From assembly GCA_900768105.1 (NCBI GenBank), contig CAAGBQ010000053.1:1-8400 (forward strand): 8,400 nt of DNA, in the 5' to 3' direction. The notes under the pieces were generated by a model. The model made no database searches, was not told where the DNA came from, and was given only the letters and a program-made list of their open reading frames with translations. How positions within the stretch are numbered: the first letter of the stretch is position 1; every line of letters starts with the position of its first letter. The position numbers were made by a program, and so were the translations under genes. Of the stretch, positions 5,901 to 8,400 are shown piece after piece. The stretch is from Oscillospiraceae bacterium (GTDB lineage Bacteria; Bacillota; Clostridia; Oscillospirales; Ruminococcaceae).

Positions 5901-8101
5901 AAGGCAGCACCGAGCGCACCGGTTATAAATTCCTTGGCTGGAACCCCGAAGTTACCGATACCGCTACCGAAAGTGTAACCTATGTTGCACAGTGGGAAAA
6001 GCTTTTCACCGTAACCTATAAGGATCCGTACAACAGCTTTGAACAGCAGGTCTATTATGTAGAAAAAGGCGGAAAGGTTCCTGCATTTGTGGGCACTCCC
6101 GAACGCGCAGGATATGTTTTCTCCACCTGGAACGGTGTATATGAAACCGTTACCGGCCCTGCCGGCGAAACCGTTGACAGAGACCGCTTATTCGTCGCCC
6201 GCTGGGTCGCACTTCCCAAGGACCTTGATACCGCAACCGCAAAGAGCAAGGTTGCTCTTCGCATAACCGATATCCTCCGTCCGAACGGAAACTATGATCT
6301 GCGTTCCGAAAGCATGATTGACGGCACTTTCACCGTTGGCGCAAGCGAATGGAATGCAGAAAAGAAGGCTGTTCTTGCAACTGTAACCATAAGCAAGGCC
6401 GACTTTGAAAAATACGGTGCAAGCCTTGAAAAAATCGAAGGCTTTACCTATCACTTCAATTCTCTCGGAACCTATACCGATACCGACAGCGAAGGCAACC
6501 TTGTAATTCACCTTAAAAACAGCGCACGCTATAAAGGCGATTCCAAGTATTCCAACCGCGAGCTTTGGTTCAGCGGCTGGCTGCTCGACGGCGACTATTA
6601 TCCCTCCCGTGCACGCGCACAGCTCCTCTTTGACCGTTACTATCAGGTAACCTATACCGATGGCATAAACGGCGAATCCTTTGCGGATGTTTCCATGGAG
6701 GCAAAAGAGAACGAAGCAACTCCCGCATTCAACGGAACTCCCACCCGCACCGGCTACACCTTCACCGGTTGGAGCCCTGTTGTTGCGGAAAAGGTAACCG
6801 CAAATGCAACCTATGTTGCACAGTGGGAAGCAAACACCTATACCGTAACCTTTAACAGCAACGGCGGAAGCGAGCTTGCATCCATCACCGTAACCTATGG
6901 CCAAAAATACGGCAATCTTCCTTCTGCGGGCTATGTAGACGGCCTCCAGAACCTCGGCTGGTACCTTGTTGATGAAAACGGCAATGTAACCGATACTTCT
7001 ATCGGCGACAGAACCATTGTAACCCTTACAAGAAACCACGAGCTGTTCCAGAAGCGCGAAATCAAGACCCCGAAGGTAAAGCTCTCCTTGAGCCGCCCGA
7101 TTTATAACTATCTTGAAGAGCCTGTTACCATTCAGTCCAGCGGAATCACCGAATATGCTGCACTCAAATACAGCTATCAGTGGTATAAGGATGATGTAGC
7201 GCTTACCGATGGCGACATCTACGATGGCGCGACCACCGCAAACCTCACCCTTAAGCACGACTATGTATCCTGCTCCGGCAAGTACAAACTTGTTGTTACA
7301 ATCACCCTTGCAGACGGTTCCGAAATCGTTGTTACCAACGCTCCCGTAACCGCAGAAGCAACCTATGATGTTCTCATCAGAAGAAGCAGCAATATGCTTT
7401 ACTATGATGCAAACGGCGGCGTAGGCGGCCCGAGCAACAACAGCGATTATTATGACAAAGAGAATGACCGCTATATTGCAAAGGTAAGCGACATCAACTA
7501 TGGTTATGACGGCCCGCTTACTCGCAAGGGCTATCACTTCACCGGTTGGAACACCGAAAAGGACGGCAGCGGCGAAACCTATCAGCCCGGCGACTTCTAT
7601 GTATTCGACCGTCAGCTTTCCGAAAACGGCGGACTTAAAGTATACCTTTATGCACAGTGGGAAGCCTGCGAAAATCACTTTGAGGATGTAAAGGTCATCA
7701 CCGAACCGACCTGCACCGAAAAGGGACTCAAGCTCTGCCGCTGCACCGTATGCAACACAGAGTACGAGACAGAGATTCCTGCTCTTGGTCACGACCTTAC
7801 CGGTTGGATTTGGAACCGCACCGAGCATTGGAAGAGATGCAAACGCTGCGGCGAGCTTTTCGAGGTTGAAAAGCACAACCTTACCGAGTGGAAGAATGTT
7901 GTACGCAACGGCGAAGTAGTTGAAGAGCATCACTGCACGGTATGCGGCTTCAGCGAATGTGCACAGACCATTCATATTGACGGCACAAAGCCGCAGCCCG
8001 GTGTTGAAATCAACCCGGCAACCGGCGCAGAAGCACCCTCCGTGCTTCCCGCACTTGCAGTGCTTGCAGGCGTAGCCGTTATTCTCGGCAAAAGAAAATA
8101 A
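2957..8101 (+). CDS. Large secreted, wall-anchored InlB-repeat surface protein, 1714 aa
   Basis: Probable adhesin-like protein exported by Sec and attached to the wall. The signal peptide spans residues 1-24 (KK, hydrophobic core, PALA cut site). An acidic linker leads to a divergent repeat-like domain (about 60-162) with C72, C74, C79 and C119. InlB B/Flg_new-type modules, recognised by VTYTDG...TPAFNG...GY.F.GW.P...VTYTAQWE, lie at about 163-228, 445-508, 513-604, 883-947, 948-1014, 1015-1084, 1229-1291, 1292-1369 and 1473-1569; diverged ones at 605-713, 714-793 and 794-882. Interruptions are a beta-helix-like segment at 229-443 (DLNGKTVTGKGG, then EGGGLYVWNN), an unrecognised domain at 1085-1228 and an Ig-like segment at 1370-1472 (SYQWYKDD). 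The end has CxxC motifs (C1596/C1599, C1628/C1631, C1660/C1663), NPATG at 1686-1690, a hydrophobic stretch and KRK. Codon use is strongly biased: TTA, CTA and TCA are almost absent. The ligand is unknown. It appears monocistronic. Confidence 0.92.
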   Translation: MTKKLLSLLLSVLMVLSMATPALAAPLDSFEPIGEQTDAESEVVEEPQAAVDETAELNAPVMQRGIFVRISCDCGKTDCDAYVELWQNGKLVATATAAKGAGAYFSDGAITLKAFDGTCGYSFTNWYGMGVTFPQPTNREVVISSATGKGQRPVTANFKTEVKTYKVTYTDGVEDEEIFEDQSYDIKAGDPTPAFNGTLVRQGFDFKGWQPEVAETVTADVTYTAQWEVQSVNVARLESTGVEYATLQKAVDAAKAEMKNGAQTVTLLRDTTESVSVLWHVYNGLNYNYDLTIDLNGKTVTGKGGSVFTFKRTQSYSDSMMNVTFNDSVGTGVVTGGNATNGGEITANNAKEGGGLYVWNNISILNQGGCKVYANTASSQGDDIAYRATTSPSDAKMSLAENAWFIDKKGTRYDAANPVPFTKWANYTEKGSAAAVYLKYVEPTYVYVTYKDGANDTVFKLDPIKVIAGSETPAFTGSTERAGYKFIGWQPALAEKATEDVTYTAQWEAVPSYKVTFNGNGTNKLSGTISGNYTSKTQYYEGTEVNLQAAMDGKKFTKDPSADYTTNYRQTGWNTEKDGSGTHYAMNGKMTMPAHDVILYAEWEPYEWIHWNIQLAGEGGDYISYTEGVTGGTTHNVQSFKAYTNQYGKVPAAYYTPVVAVPKLGFAFAGWYDVAKDELISDKATLTMQDFRNLRALKSAESGSVIEARFVPRVPGNVHLVIYKSTDLTKRIVDTKIPDLYVDDVFTPNIADYYSSANGFEYVGWFNDGNFNNYKNGSSYTEAESITVSGQWQNVIAVVTDYEKVIVKAVYDGDKANAQTIYSGRALRGSNLVEFLEANAGVGEVKGYALDKWYNWDWYGHKVGDNATVNGWTNVYVTYTKNVFKVTYTDGVDGEEIFADQSYDVKYDEATPEFNGTPARTGYTFLGWEPAVAEKVTEDVTYTAKWQINTYTVKYTDGTGNQSVFADETYTVTHGEATPAFKGSTERTGYKFLGWNPEVTDTATESVTYVAQWEKLFTVTYKDPYNSFEQQVYYVEKGGKVPAFVGTPERAGYVFSTWNGVYETVTGPAGETVDRDRLFVARWVALPKDLDTATAKSKVALRITDILRPNGNYDLRSESMIDGTFTVGASEWNAEKKAVLATVTISKADFEKYGASLEKIEGFTYHFNSLGTYTDTDSEGNLVIHLKNSARYKGDSKYSNRELWFSGWLLDGDYYPSRARAQLLFDRYYQVTYTDGINGESFADVSMEAKENEATPAFNGTPTRTGYTFTGWSPVVAEKVTANATYVAQWEANTYTVTFNSNGGSELASITVTYGQKYGNLPSAGYVDGLQNLGWYLVDENGNVTDTSIGDRTIVTLTRNHELFQKREIKTPKVKLSLSRPIYNYLEEPVTIQSSGITEYAALKYSYQWYKDDVALTDGDIYDGATTANLTLKHDYVSCSGKYKLVVTITLADGSEIVVTNAPVTAEATYDVLIRRSSNMLYYDANGGVGGPSNNSDYYDKENDRYIAKVSDINYGYDGPLTRKGYHFTGWNTEKDGSGETYQPGDFYVFDRQLSENGGLKVYLYAQWEACENHFEDVKVITEPTCTEKGLKLCRCTVCNTEYETEIPALGHDLTGWIWNRTEHWKRCKRCGELFEVEKHNLTEWKNVVRNGEVVEEHHCTVCGFSECAQTIHIDGTKPQPGVEINPATGAEAPSVLPALAVLAGVAVILGKRK
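4667..4699 (+). repeat. 33-bp exact direct repeat, copy 1
   Basis: This stretch encodes TGWNTEKDGSG in the module at residues 513-604 and is identical base for base to 7541-7573, while the codons on either side differ. It marks related modules almost 2.9 kb apart. Confidence 0.85.
7541..7573 (+). repeat. 33-bp exact direct repeat, copy 2
   Basis: This is the second copy of the 33-bp segment at 4667-4699, in the last InlB-type module (residues 1473-1569). Synonymous positions are identical too, which suggests recent duplication or gene conversion, although strong codon bias may contribute. Confidence 0.85.
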
Positions 8102-8135
8102 TCCGCAAAAGCATTAAAGCTTAAGCATCAGGACG

Positions 8136-8170
8136 AAAAAAGGGTTTCCCGAAAGGGAAACCCTTTTTTT
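8136..8170 (+). terminator. Intrinsic terminator of the surface-protein gene
   Basis: A perfect 15-bp stem lies 34 bases after the stop codon. GGGTTTCCC (8142-8150) pairs with GGGAAACCC (8155-8163) around a GAAA tetraloop, flanked by A6 on the left and T7 (8164-8170) on the right. The A-tract means that it could also stop transcription from the opposite side. Confidence 0.92.
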
Positions 8171-8199
8171 GCGCTTCGCCCCGTACCAACGCCGTGCAA

Positions 8200-8367
8200 G
8201 CCTTCCCCAATGGGGAAGGTGGCGCGATGTTTCACAAATGTGAAACATCGTGACGGATGAGGGCCGCCCGCCGCGGGCGGGCGTAACTTCCGAATCTGTG
8301 GCACCCGCGGTAGCGTAATTTGCTCCCCTTTGGGGAGATGTCGGCGAAGCCGACAAAGGGGTTTTTT
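8200..8367. repeat. Cluster of intergenic palindromic repeats
   Basis: There is no convincing gene in 8171-8400; the short minus-strand ORFs there are translations of hairpin repeats. Successive stems are CCTTCCCC/GGGGAAGG (8201-8208/8212-8219), CGATGTTTCACA/TGTGAAACATCG (8225-8236/8239-8250), CCGCCCG/CGGGCGG (8264-8270/8274-8280), CTCCCC/GGGGAG (8323-8328/8332-8337) and TGTCGGC/GCCGACA (8339-8345/8349-8355). CCCCTTT (8325-8331) can alternatively pair with AAAGGGG (8355-8361), which is followed by T6 (8362-8367), giving a terminator-like form. The motifs ending GTGACGGATGAGGG and GGGGAGATGTCGGCGAAG resemble, from memory, dispersed repeats between genes in Faecalibacterium-like Clostridia. Confidence 0.7.
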
Positions 8368-8379
8368 GATATACCGCTT

Positions 8380-8394
8380 ACCTTGCGGCAAGGT
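8380..8394. other. Small hairpin near the window edge
   Basis: ACCTTG (8380-8385) pairs with CAAGGT (8389-8394) around a three-base loop and is followed by more T residues on the + strand. It may be part of the repeat cluster or a weak terminator; the window ends too soon to tell. Confidence 0.35.
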
Positions 8395-8400
8395 TTTATC

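Noticed and set aside
6188..7975. A 595-codon open frame on the minus strand in the second half of the surface-protein gene
   Set aside because: Same cause as the other antisense frame: it is bounded by a rare TTA codon of the sense gene at 6188 and has no family resemblance.
8200..8367. The possibility that the palindromes form a CRISPR array
   Set aside because: The stems differ from each other in sequence and length, and there are no regularly spaced identical repeats with unique spacers.
8114..8391. Two short minus-strand frames after the surface-protein gene
   Set aside because: They are translations of the terminator and palindromic repeats, with no ribosome binding site and Arg/Pro-rich composition.

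Overview
The window looks like chromosomal DNA of a gut-type Clostridia bacterium, probably Oscillospiraceae/Ruminococcaceae. This is inferred from style, not from a marker gene. The clues are strong AGGAGG-type ribosome binding sites, a Gram-positive surface protein with an NPxTG-like sorting tail, InlB-type repeats, and intergenic hairpin repeats of a kind I associate with these genomes. No rRNA, tRNA, CRISPR array, transposase or integrase was seen.

Layout. Bases 1-198 are non-coding with two hairpins. A tiny 31-codon ORF with a good ribosome binding site follows on the + strand (199-294). A perfect 42-bp palindrome (312-353) flanked by A and T tracts looks like a bidirectional terminator between it and a convergent minus-strand pair. 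That pair (2629 down to 369) encodes a 128-aa head-tail-connector-like protein and a 625-aa beta-propeller-like phage structural protein, coupled by an ATGA overlap. No other phage gene is in the window. A divergent intergenic region (2630-2956) carries a good sigma70-type promoter preceded by helically phased A-tracts.

The promoter drives one very large gene (2957-8101), a 1714-aa secreted protein. It has a signal peptide, an acidic linker, a divergent repeat-like N-terminal domain, about a dozen InlB B-type modules interrupted by a beta-helix-like segment, an unrecognised 144-residue domain and an Ig-like segment, then a cysteine-rich CxxC module and an NPATG/hydrophobic/KRK tail. It is probably anchored to the wall by a sortase and used for adhesion or surface interaction. 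A strong intrinsic terminator (8136-8170) follows. The last 230 bases are a dense cluster of hairpin-forming intergenic repeats with no convincing gene.

The surface protein and the phage pair share only the divergent intergenic region; nothing shows that they work together. The most notable points are the isolated but intact phage structural pair, the small hydrophobic peptide ORF facing it across a shared terminator, and the mosaic architecture of the surface protein.
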